The position numbers and the translations under genes were made by a program. The notes beneath the pieces are model-generated. The model searched no databases. It was not told the DNA's origin and saw only the letters and a list, made by a program, of their open reading frames with translations. DNA of 64,000 nt. Source: Dendrobium chrysotoxum (lineage: Eukaryota; Streptophyta; Magnoliopsida; Asparagales; Orchidaceae). The DNA is taken from assembly GCA_019925795.1 (NCBI GenBank), contig CM034312.1:80789528-80853527 (forward strand). Reading direction: 5' to 3'. Position 1 is the stretch's first letter. Each line of letters starts with the position of its first letter. Of the stretch, positions 22,324 to 34,050 are shown piece by piece.

Positions 22324-24160
22324 ACCACCTATAAGAGCATTAGAAGTAGGTGTGCATAGATGTGCAACCTTGTATAGCTTTAACTTATGTTCCCTAAGCT
22401 TGATAATTAATGTGATTATTAATTCGATGTTATTCTGCATTTAATGACAATATGACATTGAATTAAGTTCTGGAGGTCTGTCTAAGAAGATAATAAGCCC
22501 TAAGTAGACAGCTGGAGTGGAAAACAATCTTTCTTGTGTGAGAAATGGCCTAGGGAGGAAGTCCTAAACGACAAATGCTTGTGAGTTATCCCAATAAGGT
22601 AGGAGGTTTGTTGGTTTTGTGTGGAATCTGATTGTGTCAATCAATTGAGTTATACAGTTGACTCGGATCTTAATTTCGTTAGTCGAGCACAACGAGGAGC
22701 CCATTGGGGGTGCATGGGGCAGCACACCCTTTACTTGGGAGTTTGTGGGCGAGTCCCCTTGATTTTTTTTTGTCCTTATAATGCCAAAGCGTTGTGGAAC
22801 CCCTCTGAGAAAGAGAGCACAACACCGTAAAGTATAGTTCCAGCTCCGCAACGATTTTGTTCATAGCACCACGTGAGACAAATAAGTTAGCACCGAGCCA
22901 CTGCAAATACAGCATCGTTGCGCTGCGAGTTGGGTTGATCGGTTTTAGTTATTTCACTTGAAGAGTTGAATCTTTTGGTGTATTGTAATGTGTATTTTTA
23001 TTTGTTCTAAGTATAGAATAATGTGAGAAGTGAAGAGAGACAAAGAGAGTGTGTGAGAAGAGAGATTTGTTGGGGAACTAAAACCACGCAGTGAAACAAA
23101 CAAGAAATAAAAAATGACAGTGAAAAGAAAGAGCACCAAGATTTAACATGAAAAAATTCAAAACTGAGAACCATAGAGCCATAACACACCAAAAAATTCA
23201 CTATGAAAAATTATGAGAAATAATACAAATCTCTCTTCTCTCTCACTCTTTCCTTATTTCTCTTCTCACTTGAACAATTTTCTTGCTAGAACTAAAAAAG
23301 AGATTCAATAAAACCACCAATGAACACAACCCTTCATGAAAACGAGAAAGAAAAATGGCTAGCTTGCCTCGTAGTGTTGCGGCACTTCACTATTCATCTC
23401 TAGTCTACTTGAAATCACTGCAGCACTAGGGTCTGGAGCATCACAATGCTCCTTAGCAGCCCTAAGGTTTGGAGTGCCACAACGTTCTGCTCTTATTCTG
23501 TCTCCAAGCAAACTATACAACACTGTAGTGCTCGAGTACACAATGTCACAATTCTGCACTGTTGTACAGAAAAGAATTTTCGATAGCAAAGCACCAGTAC
23601 TCAAGCAGAGGGAGGACCCCCTGCAACCCCCCAATGAGCTCAACCGATGAAATTGAGGTCCGACACAATAATACAACTCGATTCACCAACACAATCAAAT
23701 TTCACACAAAACTAAGGATTTGTACAATTTCTCCTGTTTTCATAATAGATTTTTTGGTGTGGTGTGGCTTCGTAAATTTTTTTTTTTCTGATTTTAGGTT
23801 TTCCCAAGTTAAATCCTGGTGTTCTTTTCACTATTTTTTTTATTATTTGTTTTTTTTTATTACATGATTTTATTCCCAACAAGGTTTTCTTTAAGGAACA
23901 CTTTGAGAGCATGCTGGACTGGAGAGACCCTTTGTAGAACGGCATGGTGGGTCAAACGATGATCAAAGTCCATGATAATTAATCATGAAACTTGTGTATG
24001 CCTGAAATTTCATCAAGGCTTTAAGCAAATTTTAAGGGTTACACCGCTCTTCAATCTTCCACAGCTACAGCAAAAAAAGACGAAGACACTTAGGTGTCAC
24101 AGCCTCTACAAACCATTAGCTTTGATACCACTCGTTATAGAGTAAATCAAAAAGGTGTTA
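22324..24160. mobile_element. Copia-type LTR and internal fragments, both orientations
   Basis: 22324-22560 follows LTR A and may be its internal region. 22600-22720 (plus) and 23610-23720 (minus) form an inverted repeat; both carry a TTTTGTGTGRAATYTGATTGTGT-like block and a CCCATTGGGGG-like block. 23080-23160 (minus) and 23800-23880 (plus) are copies of an LTR 3' segment (AAATCYTGGTGYTCTTT and a TTCCCCAAC-like end). At 24119-24133 the minus strand reads GAGTGGTATCAAAGC, a second primer-binding-site relic. No gag or pol domain was recognised. Confidence 0.6.
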
Positions 24161-24360
24161 AGGCCAACTTTGAATATATTTAATTTTTTAAGGTAAATAT
24201 AATAAAAAATTAAATAATTATCTATTTATTATATTTATTTTAAAATAAATAAATTTTTTCAAAATTCATTCAAATCAAATTTGAGTAAAATATTTTTACT
24301 AAAATTTTCTCTTTTTTAATAAGTTTTTTTTTATCTCCTCGTGATACAATAAATTCCTTA

Positions 24361-24382
24361 TATATATATATATATATATATA
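24361..24382. repeat. (TA)n microsatellite
   Basis: Eleven TA units in AT-rich non-coding DNA. Confidence 0.9.
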
Positions 24383-24628
24383 GAATAAAAGAAAATTGCA
24401 AGCCTTATAAAACATATCATGGCTGTTAGTAAAGAGTGGGAGTTTTTGGAGGAGATGATGGGATTCTCATCATGTCAATGATTTTATTTTTGGTCTTCTT
24501 TCTAATTATAAATTTACAAAGAAAATAAACATAAGAAGAAATAATATAAAAGAAGACGATTAGAGCTCACCTGGATTTTGAGATTCCAGCTGAAATGTTA
24601 TTTTGGCAAGAGGATGGCTCAGCTGACT

Positions 24629-24630
24629 GA

Positions 24631-24667
<37 letters not shown>
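24629..24667. repeat. (GA)n microsatellite
   Basis: A run of GA dinucleotides with a single AA interruption. A minus-strand frame crossing it is low-complexity and is not called. Confidence 0.9.
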
Positions 24668-24668
<1 letters not shown>

Positions 24669-25025
24669 GGGGTGCTTATGAATCCTAAGGTTGCTTCTTG
24701 AGCAAGGCAAATGAGCTGTAGACGTTAAAGGCTTACATGGATTATTCAAATGGAGCAAGTCAAAATAGATGTGCAAAGCAAGCGAGCGAGCAAGCTTGCA
24801 GAGCAAGCAGCTCCAATTTTCTCCTGCAACAAATGTTAGGATAGTCGGTTTGCTACAGACCATTGAAAAATAGAAAGCATTTCTTTTCAAAAGAAAAGAA
24901 AAACGAAACAGATGCAAGAAAATCTCATGAGAAGAATATATAAATATATATTTCTAAGGCAGATTCTTTATTTGAAAAGGTCAAGTAGGGGGAGAGCACA
25001 GGGCGTTCCCCACAATAGATGTACT

Positions 25026-27044
25026 TGTTGCTCGTCAGAATATTCATGGTGGTATAGTTAGAGAGTCTATTGTTTTAACATCGTATGAACGTTTAGGAGA
25101 CACATGGATAAAAGAGTTGCGAGAGATGTTAGAGTTTTTACATGCAAAATTTATAATGGGAGCTAGAAACTATAGAGCGTGACCTAGTTGAAATGATTTT
25201 GATAGTGTTTATCATTGGTAATTACAAATTATGTCCTTTCTTGAGGGAAGACAATGATCAATGTAGTAAACATGAGAATTGATTTTAAGAAATTATTTGT
25301 TTGTTTGTTTGATTGTACTCCTTTGAAAAGGAAAGATCAAAGACTAAAAAGTCTAGCAAATCCTATTGTTGACATTGGGAGTCATAATTGATGTCAATGG
25401 CATGATATAATCTTATAAGTGATTTTGTGCGTTAATATTGTTAGCGATGGTAGGTTATGAAGTCGATGGGCATCGATATAATTAGGCAACGACGATCAAA
25501 GGATTGTACATTGGATGATTGTTGTCAGACTACAGTGATCGAATGACTGTTATCAAGCGAAGTTACTTGAAGGACCATAGTTAGATGGTGATGGTTGAAA
25601 GACTATAATTGAATGATAGAGTCAAACAATTGTAATCAAGCACCGGTGGTCAAATGACTGTAGTCGGGGCAGTGATAGTTGAAGGACTGTAGTCTAGCAA
25701 AGCTAGTCGAAGGGTCGTAGTGGACAGTAAGGTTGAAGGATCATAGTTAGGCAATAGAGATTAGAGGGTCGTAGTCTGGTGGCGGTGGCTGTAGGATTAT
25801 TATTGGGCTGAGATGGTTAAAGAGTCATAGTCAAGTAATGGTGGTTAGAAGATTGTAGTTTGACGACAGGGAATGGAGGGTTGTAGTCAAGCGAAAGTGG
25901 TCAAAGCATCGCAGTCTGGCAATAGGTGTTAGAAAACGGTAGCAATACAACAGTGGTTAAAAGAACATAGCTGGGCGATGAAGTTTGGAGGACCATAGCT
26001 AGGAAATGATGGTTTGATAATATAGTTAGACTATGAAAGTTGAAGGATTATAGTTGGTCAACGATGGTCTAAGGATCATAATCGGGCATTGAAGGTCAAA
26101 GGATTGTAGTCAAGTAAAGTTGGTTTAAGGATCATAATGAGGCGATGGTGGTCAGAGAATCGTAGTTGGGAGACAGAGATCAAAAGATCATATTCGGGTA
26201 ATAGAGGTCAAAGAACTATAGTTGGGCAACATAAGTCATAGGATCATAATAGGGTAATAGTAGTTGGAAGACCTTAGTTAGACAAAGGTGGTTGGAGGAC
26301 CGTAGTCTGACGGTGGTGATGTGATCTTGCTCCATCGATGGAAGTCCGACAGTGGTCCTACGATGCATGTTAAGTGGTGATCTAATGATAGCGGTTAGGA
26401 GGTGGTATGGCAATGATGGTGTGACAATAACAAATGGACGTTGGTCTATAGGTAGACCAACAACGATGGTAAGGTGATGGTCCATTGGCAGTGATGCTCG
26501 GGTGGAGCATCAAGATTCTTCAAGCTTCTCTAGTTTCTTGAATCTCAAGCCAATGTCTAATCCCTCAAGTTCTCTCGGTCAGCCATCTTCTAGAGATTCA
26601 GGGTCAATTTATAAAATTTTAAGAATAGATAGCCAAATTTTAGATAAATCAATTGAATAGCTCATATTGATTCCCTCATCGTATAATATATATTTTAGCA
26701 TTTAATTATGTTAATGATATGAAAATTAGATAATTTTGGGCTCGTTGGATTTGTCTCATTAAGACACTCGATTTGAATATAAGCAAGCAATATATGAAAA
26801 TTATTTTATCATCAAATTAATGTTCTGAAGTTTTAATTATTTTTCAAATACTTGATTTGAGCTCATTCAGGCCTAGATCAAATCACTTATTGTGCCATTA
26901 GATTCATCTCATCGAGAGGTTCAATTTGATTATAAGTTTCCTGAAATCATAGTTTAAATGATCCAGAATTTGAATTTTGAAGTGTTCAAATCAACTTTGC
27001 ATCAAAATTTGTGCCTAGTCAAGCTAAATTTTTATGATGCATCA
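25026..27044 (-). mobile_element. Copia LTR, copy C, apparent solo LTR
   Basis: In reverse orientation this copy begins TGATGCATCATAAAAA at 27044 and ends at 25026 with the complement of TGTTGCTCG. The end region (GAATATTCATGGTGGTA on the plus strand) matches the terminus of LTR A. The flanking 5-mers are GTACT (25021-25025) and CTACT (27045-27049), one mismatch, so a 5-bp target duplication is likely. No internal region is attached. Most of 25450-26500 is a diverged tandem repeat around GGTCAAAGGATTGTAGTC. Confidence 0.75.
25450..26500 (-). repeat. Diverged tandem repeat in LTR C
   Basis: Units of about 30 to 40 bp of the form GATCATAGTxGGGCAAxGxxGGTCxAAGGA repeat for about 1 kb. Read on the minus strand they resemble the CGACTAC-GGTCCTTCCGACC type units at the end of the LTR A and LTR B arrays. 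The 89-codon frame at 26216-26485 is a by-product of the repeat. Confidence 0.7.
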
Positions 27045-27379
27045 CTACTAATCTTTATTTGAGATTACAAAGATTTCAGTGTGTTCACTATGTTAATGGA
27101 AGAACCATGATTTTTCTCTATTTGCCTTTTTATAAGGTAATTTTTGCATTCCAAGAGAATGCAAGCACACTTGTTCATAGTTGCATGAACATGAAAATGA
27201 CTACATCCACAAATTACTCTATAAGGAGGCAAAAAGAGAAAATTCACAAAATATAAGTAATGTACACTAGGCGCATGTAAGTATATTCCATTATTATCTA
27301 CCCAAGACAAGGGAAGAGCTATAAGAAAGAAATTATAATTATAAAATTAAGTGAAAACGATAATGAAAATCAATTCAAT

Positions 27380-27780
27380 TAACAACAAATCTCGATGTAA
27401 ATTTTGAATTGGAAACTTCTAAAATTAAGTTCAGTATCATTTGAATTTTGATTTCAACAAAATTATAGTTGAACTGAGCATCTTGATGAGATGAACTCAT
27501 TGCCACCAAAAGTGATTTGATCCAAGTCCAAACTAGCCTAAATCAAGCCGTCGAAATATGAGTAAAGATTTTGGAATCTTAATTGAAGGATTAAATTGTC
27601 TTCAAATATTACATACTTATAGTTAAATAGAGCATCTTGATGCAATAAATTCAACTAGCCTAAGATCATTTTTTTTTGTGGTTATTAAGGCACTTCAAAC
27701 TTGAATAAATAATTTATGATCAAAAAATTTCATCTACATCATTAAAAAAATGTTAGTCAAACTTTATTTACACAATTGAT
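27380..27780 (+). mobile_element. Copia LTR, copy D, 5' fragment
   Basis: This is collinear with the 5' part of LTR A and B: an AATCTCGA start, GTTGAACTGAGCATCTTGAT, a GATTTGATCCAAG block and an ATTACATACTTATAGTTAAAT block. It stops before the minisatellite. The DNA from 27800 to 28190 is AT-rich with nothing recognised. Confidence 0.65.
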
Positions 27781-28194
27781 CATATTATATAAGCTAGATC
27801 ATCATTTCATATAATTTCTTTGAAACTTATTATGATCTTATAAATTTTTTCTATTTCTCATATTCAATATTTTAGAAGGATTTAAATATTTGGTATAATT
27901 TTTCTTATGTATTTATATATCTAAGATGTAAATCTTTATATTTATTTTAATAAATATAAAATTTTTAAATAAATAAAAATATCATAATATCAACATATTT
28001 AAAATAAAATGTATATTTCATGTATATATTTATACAATTATCATTGTTAAAATATTATCTAAATAAATATAAAATATTAAATATTAAATATATATGAGAG
28101 AATAAAATAATATGTGATATTTGTATAAATCTCCAAATATTTGTATAAATTAAAGATTAGAAATTCTAGACATAAAATTGTTTAGAAGGATTAA

Positions 28195-28323
28195 TGCTTC
28201 GTTTGGGACGACTTTCTTACTGCTTCTTAAAATAATTTTCTAGTACAAAAAATAAAAAAATAAAAATATTTGTACTAAAAAGTAATTTTAAGAAGCAATA
28301 AGAAAGCCATCCCAAACAAAGCC
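28195..28323. mobile_element. Tourist-like MITE, 129 bp, TAA TSD
   Basis: The left end TGCTTCGTTTGGGACGAC and the right end GCCATCCCAAACAAAGCC are inverted repeats, with TAA at 28192-28194 and 28324-28326. It is the cleanest copy of the family. Confidence 0.9.
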
Positions 28324-28329
28324 TAAATC

Positions 28330-29030
28330 ATATTTAATATAGTTTGCGATCTTATGGATTTTTCGGTTGATATTTGAAAGGATGAATCTAATTATAATAC
28401 CCCCAATCAAAATAGATTTAATTGAAGTTAAAGAATAGTTGATTAGAATTAAGAAGTTTATTATTTTAATTTGTTTAGATCAAATAAAAAATAAGTAAGA
28501 AAATTACATAAAAATATAATGATGTAATTTTTAACATAATTGTTCTTAGATTTATGTTGAGATTAATGCAATTCTGATATCATTAATACGTGGTAACCTA
28601 AGCATAAATTACTTTAGGACCTTCTTAATCAAATTTTTTTTTAAAATTAGAGATCGTTTGGCTTTTTTTATTTTTTTATTTTTATGTTATTTTACTTTAT
28701 TTATATTTTGTTAAGAAATAAAATATATTAATATTTTTAATTCTTTTTATTTTTTAAAGCACTCAAATACCTCAAAGTTTTAAAAATAATTTAATATACT
28801 TTTAAAAAATAAAAATATTAAGAAAACACTAAATAATTATATTTTAAAATAAAATTTAAATTAAAAAAACCTAGCCCATATATTTAATTTCAGCCAACAA
28901 TAATCAAAATCAACCATTGAAAAGTTTTTAATACATTTAATAGATGAACAAATGTTCTTAAAATTCCCCAAATCATAATATGATACTAATTCTAATGGTG
29001 TTAAAAAATGAGCACTTTTAGCATCTCAAT
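28330..29030. other. AT-rich DNA, no gene seen
   Basis: Long A/T runs with no recognisable domain or repeat terminus. Confidence 0.4.
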
Positions 29031-29033
29031 TAA

Positions 29034-29158
29034 GGTTTCGTTTGGGACGATTTTCTTATGACTTTCTAAAACAGTTTTTTAATAAAAAAAAGGTCAAAAA
29101 ATTTTTATATTAAAAAATTATTTTAAAAATTAATAAAAAGGTCATCCAAAATAAAGCC
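29034..29158. mobile_element. Tourist-like MITE, 125 bp, TAA TSD
   Basis: The left end GGTTTCGTTTGGGACGAT and the right end GTCATCCAAAATAAAGCC are inverted repeats, with TAA at 29031-29033 and 29159-29161. Confidence 0.85.
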
Positions 29159-29435
29159 TAAATGAAATTAAAAGTTATCAGTCGCATATTAGGATGAATT
29201 AAAATTTTCTTAATAGTACATCGAAAATTTTCTTGAAATAAAAAAAATGTTATAACCCGTGTTAGGTTTTAGAAAGAGTTAGGTATAGATGAAATTGTTG
29301 ATGATGACATCATCATCACAGTTGAATTGATCTCATTCGTTGGTTTTTAGCCATGTGCCCATTTCATTTTAATGCATGTTTTAATTGTGCTTTGTATGAT
29401 AAATATGCAATAACGATGCATTAAATCTAATCTTA

Positions 29436-29564
29436 GGCTTCGTTTGGGACAACTTTCTTATTATTTTTTAGAGTTTTTTTTAATACAAAAATTTCTAGTT
29501 CAAAAAATTTTTGTATTAAAAAGATGCTCTAGAAAATAATAAGAAAGCCGTCTCGAACAAAATC
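29436..29564. mobile_element. Tourist-like MITE, 129 bp, TTA TSD
   Basis: The left end GGCTTCGTTTGGGACAAC and the right end GCCGTCTCGAACAAAATC are inverted repeats, with TTA at 29433-29435 and 29565-29567. Confidence 0.85.
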
Positions 29565-29788
29565 TTAAGTGTTGTATAAAAGAAAAAAACTATTGATGAA
29601 TAATATGAGAAATTAAATTCCTTCTAAACATAGCTATCATTTATATGGTGGGGGGTTTATTCTTATTTTTATTTCCTATTATTTTCTTATGTGTTTTTGT
29701 TGGAATTCTATGATCTTCTTTATGGTGGCTTTCTAGCATCTTGTTCTCTTCTTCTTCACCTTGGTTGGCATGGGTAGATGGAGCCGCC

Positions 29789-29831
29789 CCCCTCCCCCCC
29801 CCCCCCCCCCCCCCCCCCCCCAAAAAAAAAC
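29789..29831. repeat. Poly-C tract abutting poly-A
   Basis: A run of more than 30 C (interrupted once by T) runs straight into a short A run. It is unusual in AT-rich plant DNA and its exact length may be a sequencing or assembly artefact. A second C run of about 19 lies at 32765-32783. Confidence 0.85.
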
Positions 29832-29884
29832 CAACTAGCCTTAAAAAGTGCAACATTGGGATAATAAAATATTTGTAATTTTTT

Positions 29885-32025
29885 TTAAAAAAAAACCTCA
29901 AAGAGGGGCTTACACGTTAAAAATAGCAAACAGTTGCAAGCTCTTAAAGGATCTAAAGCCCAACTGAATAACAAAAAATAGCAGTTAAAGTAAGAAAAAC
30001 TAAGCCTAAGATCCAACTAAAACCAGATTACAATCAACAAAATGTTAAATTAAAAAAGAACAAAAAAAAAAAAACAGCCCAACACAGGCTCAACAAAAAC
30101 CAAGAAGAGAATAACAGAATAGCTCAAAGTGAAGAAGTCGACCACCCACCGGACTTAGGAATGAGGCCACGCGCACCCACCCCCAAGCCAAGCAAGGGCC
30201 ATCCATTGTAGGCCACAAACCATGAACCAACACCAAATCGTAATGAGGAATGACCACCAAGGTTGCCAACAAGTAAGGGCCAAGGAGGTGGCGCACAAAA
30301 ATCTCCTCATCATTGTCCGAATGAGTCTAACGTATTCTCACAAAATTCCTCCCCATAAACAGAGGAAATGTCATCATTTAACTGGTCTCCAAGCATAACC
30401 TCATAATTCTTCGTATTACAAGTTATGTGAGCTATCAAGGCAGCATCTAAAAGAACGGATATGGGAACATCAATGACACCCAAATTTTTTGCGATAGGTT
30501 CATCACCATTAGGTAAAGAAGCACACAGCCGAGCTTGTGTATCCAAAGAATTAGTGCCCCCACTACAATAAAGAGGCAAAATCCCACCCGCAGTTGAAAC
30601 ACATAGATGGTAGCCATGGTCCGAAGGGACAGAATCATTAGAAAATTCAGTTTCACCATCACTAACATCAACATTAGAATCAGGAGATACGATGGAACTA
30701 GCTACCACATTTAGTAAGCAATGATTAGGCTCACAAGCCTCAATACCATCCTCATTAATACCACAGGAAGGAGCCTTACAAGCTTCAACAACTACCTCAC
30801 AATTTCCAAAGCAAGGAGCGACTGGTAAAGCAACAAACAATGACACATTACTTCTATTACAACATGCATAGGAGGATCAAGCTCAGCCTCTTGCATGGGA
30901 ATCATTACCTCAATACCATCATTAACCAAACCATTAGGGGCAACCATAAGCTTAGGAGACACCACAGAAGTTACCCCAGGAATGGGCAAACTCAAACTAC
31001 CGCAATCAGCATTGCTTCTTAAATGACATGCTCCAACATCAACTACCTCCTTCATAAGATCCAAATCCACAACACTCTCATTACCCACAAGTTTAGAAGG
31101 AGGAATAGTGTTTAGGGAACAACATTCCAACTTCGAATGGCGAAGAGATTTACAGTGCGAGCAATAAGGAGGAAATTCTTCCCTGTTAACAGCCTGAACA
31201 TAACCCAAATTTTCAGGACCAACCCACACTCGATCCTAATAGTGTTTGGTCACATCTAGCTCAATCAGAACCTGAGCAATTGACGACTTAGAACTATAAG
31301 CAGTAGCATGGTCGGTTTTAAGAGGCCCTCCAGGCCAACCAAAGAGGGAACCTAATCCATTAAGGATACGGGGTGGAAAAAGGTGAGGTCTAAGATGTGG
31401 AAAAGATATCAAATGGGAATTATGGGAGATTCCACTTTAACATCAAACATGGGAGACCACTTAAAAATCTTTATATAGCAATTGTTCACAAAATAAGACC
31501 GATGAGCAAACATCCTACAGTAATCCAAATTATTAACTAATTTAATTAGAACATGCCTCATATTGAGAATGGTCACAGAAACTTCACCAATAAGTTTCAT
31601 ATTGAAAAAAAAATTACGAATTGCCTCAAGTGGTGGACGTCGAGCCTGAAATTTACCAACAAGGGTGAACTCAAAGGGTGTAGCAAGAGCTAAGATTTTT
31701 CCTTCTGAAATCCAGAGGGACGGCATGCCGCGATGTGAAGTAATTTTTAGCTCAGGAAAACTCAAAGAATGAGAAACATTAGCTAAAGCATCTTTGAAGG
31801 AACGTGACAAAGTTATCCCCTTAAGGAAACCAAGATCAACAAGACGATCAACCATAACAATAAGCAAAGAAAAAGCCACAACATATCACCAAAAAGGGAA
31901 TATCATTAGAGGAAATTTTCGTGAGGGCAGACAGACGACGAAAGGCCGAGAAGCTGTTCCAAGCGCGAAGGAGAAGGCCTAGAAAGTTTGGGAGCAGAGC
32001 GAAGCCAGAGAGCATTTCTATTTCA
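29885..32025 (-). mobile_element. L1-type LINE derivative: ORF1 and 3' tail, no ORF2
   Basis: On the minus strand a CT-rich leader (about 31900-32025) precedes an L1 ORF1 relic (30310-31906). That is followed directly by a non-coding 3' tail ending GTAAGCCCCTCTTTGAGG and an A run at about 29885. No endonuclease or reverse transcriptase is present between ORF1 and the tail, so this is a non-autonomous, internally deleted L1. Possible target-site similarity (GTAATTTT) occurs near both ends, but I regard it as unproven. Confidence 0.7.
30310..31906 (-). pseudogene. L1 LINE ORF1 (DUF4283 plus zinc knuckle), broken
   Basis: The first part (31409-31879) has the plant L1 DUF4283 pattern: LVGKFQARRPPLEAIRNFF, then RHVLIKL, DYCRMFAHRSYF and IKIFKWSPMFDVKVESPIIP. 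The second part continues in another frame with FGWPGGPLKTDHAT and, after an in-frame stop near 31228, GPENLGYVQAVNREEFPPYC. It then has a CX2CX4HX4C knuckle (CSHCKSLRHSKLEC, about 31122-31163). The last part is an acidic, low-complexity C-terminus. At least two frameshifts and one stop make it non-functional. ORF1 proteins bind the LINE RNA. Confidence 0.85.
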
Positions 32026-32375
32026 TCATATTATATTAGTAATTTTATTCTTTTCGATACTTTGTTAAGGAAGGGAAATTTGTCAAAGTCCATTGCTTTA
32101 GTTGTTGATGTAAATGGAGTGGTAAGTAACTGTCAAAATTTTACTTAATATATGGGGATGAAATCAAAAATGAAAGGGCCTGAAGTGGTGAATTGCTAGA
32201 AAATTGAAAGCAATGGACAATATCTAAAAAGTTTAGCTCTAATTTTCTTCCTCACCGATTTTTCTCCCTCATAATCCACAAAGCTTCACTCGCCATCCAT
32301 TGCTCTGGTGTCTGGAAAACTTGAATAAATCATTTATTTTAGCATATATCAAAGCATAATGAACCACTTTTTTCT

Positions 32376-32810
32376 GCTAATAACTGAGTAGTGCTACTGG
32401 AATTGGCATTGTGTATGGCAGATTTGAATCCTAATAACAAATTTCATGCATTCAACAAAGATAAGTTAATTAGAATGACAATGTTTTATCCAATTGATTT
32501 TAGAATTGGAGATCAATGGATGAATGATATATTAATTGCTTATATTGAGAAAGAAATTTTTGATTTTATTGATAATGAAGTAATCATTCAACTTTTTCAG
32601 AATATGAAGAGTAGACGTTATAAATTATATGTTGTTTACTATTTTATATTGAATATTATATATATTTTAATAATAATTGAACAAAAATTTTAAAAACTGT
32701 CTATGCCAGTCCCAAATCCGGATAAAAAAAAAAGTTGAGGAAAAATTATAATAAAATAATATAGCCCCCCCCCCCCCCCCCCCTTCATAAATTTTCTCGC
32801 TCCGCCACTG
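32376..32810 (+). mobile_element. hAT (TTF zinc finger type) 3' end with transposase C-terminus
   Basis: A frame gives MTMFYPIDF, then GDQWMNDILIAYIEKEIFDF and IDNEVIIQLFQNMKSRR, the end of the hAT dimerisation region found in TTF-type (ZMYM1-like) plant transposases. The element ends at 32810 with GCTCCGCCACTG, the complement of the CAGTGGCGGAGC terminus typical of this group. Everything upstream is missing, so this is a 3' fragment. The related relic at 52-54.7 kb shares the same C-terminal motif. Confidence 0.75.
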
Positions 32811-33470
32811 TTAGTTGGAAGGGTTATATTTATGATTGCTATTTTTTGTACTGATTTTTGCTTCTTTTAAGGCAAGTAGGTAAGAGTTCTTCTTTTTTAT
32901 GGTGGCTTTTTGGCATGCCTTAGGTTGTACTGGGTGCAGGTTTTGAAGGTTGGAGTATTCCTTTTGCTGAAGGCTTTATGGCTAGGCGCAAATTATGCTA
33001 GGTACTAATTTTAGATTGTTTCTACAAGCTTTTTTGAAGATAAGAGCTTGGAATCTTGAAGGCTTATGGTTCAATTCTTAGTGATGCCTCTTTAAAGTCT
33101 GGATGAGTATTCAATGTGTGGTGTCTGTTTGGACTATGGATACATATTTGCTTTTGTCTTCTTGAAAGATTTCTTGGAATTATAGTTTTTATTATTAATT
33201 AGGTTGGTCCTTAGCTTGATGCATTTGCTTTCAATCTTGATAGATTACTTTTTTTTTCAACAATTATAAGCTTTTTCTTGTTTTTCTTACCTTTGTTGTA
33301 ATCTTTTAATTTGTAATTTTTCATCATTTTAATGAAAATTAAATATAATTGCACCTAATTTTTCCAAAAAAATTTATCTTCCTCCTCTTCTCATTCTTTC
33401 TCTTACCCCCCATATATCTGGTCCCTTTTTTTAATATTATATTTAATATAATGTCTATCTGGTCCCATCG
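32811..33470. other. No gene seen
   Basis: T-rich DNA that ends with a TTGTTGTAATCTTTTAATTT-like 3'-UTR or LINE-tail pattern near 33300-33340. It may be an L1 3' fragment. No coding similarity was found. Confidence 0.3.
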
Positions 33471-33973
33471 ATGAGAAATTATTCTGTTCGAATTCTGGAT
33501 GTAGAGCAACGTCCGGATGCCAATAAAATTATTAGGCGTGGTTTGCTTACATGAAAGATGCCGATGTGGATAATCCGCTTAGACTACTAGCCCAGTTTTA
33601 ATATTTTTTATCAGCCCGACCGACACCTGCCCGCCCAGAGTAAATATAAAAAGGTGAAAAGGTGAAAATTTTTCACATTTCAAGCGTCTATTCAGTTTTC
33701 AATTTTCGGTATTCGCAGTTCTCTCCAATTTTCTGATGTTCCTACAAAAAATTCTCCTTGCAACTTCCGGCATTCTCTTCTGCGCAAATGGAGTCACCTG
33801 TAAAAAAAATGTTGGTTTATTGCTTGTGATGTTAATTGCATTTTTATTATGTACAAAGCCTACCTTCAAATTTATGGAAGAGGTTAGTGCAGATATCCTG
33901 GACTATTTTGAGTATTTTCTCTTGGAGAATATCGAATGATTGAGCTGAAAATAAAAAGTGTGGTTGCTTAGGT

Positions 33974-34050
33974 GATTGGGGTTGGGGTTGTTGGGGAGAT
34001 TGGGGTTGGGGTTGCTGGGGAGATTAAGGTTGGGGTTGCTGGGGAGATTG
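33974..34050 (+). repeat. 24-bp minisatellite, three copies
   Basis: The units read GATTGGGGTTGGGGTTG-TTGGGGA, with the second and third carrying CTGGGGA, starting at 33974, 33998 and 34022. It lies inside the Mutator-like element. Confidence 0.85.
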
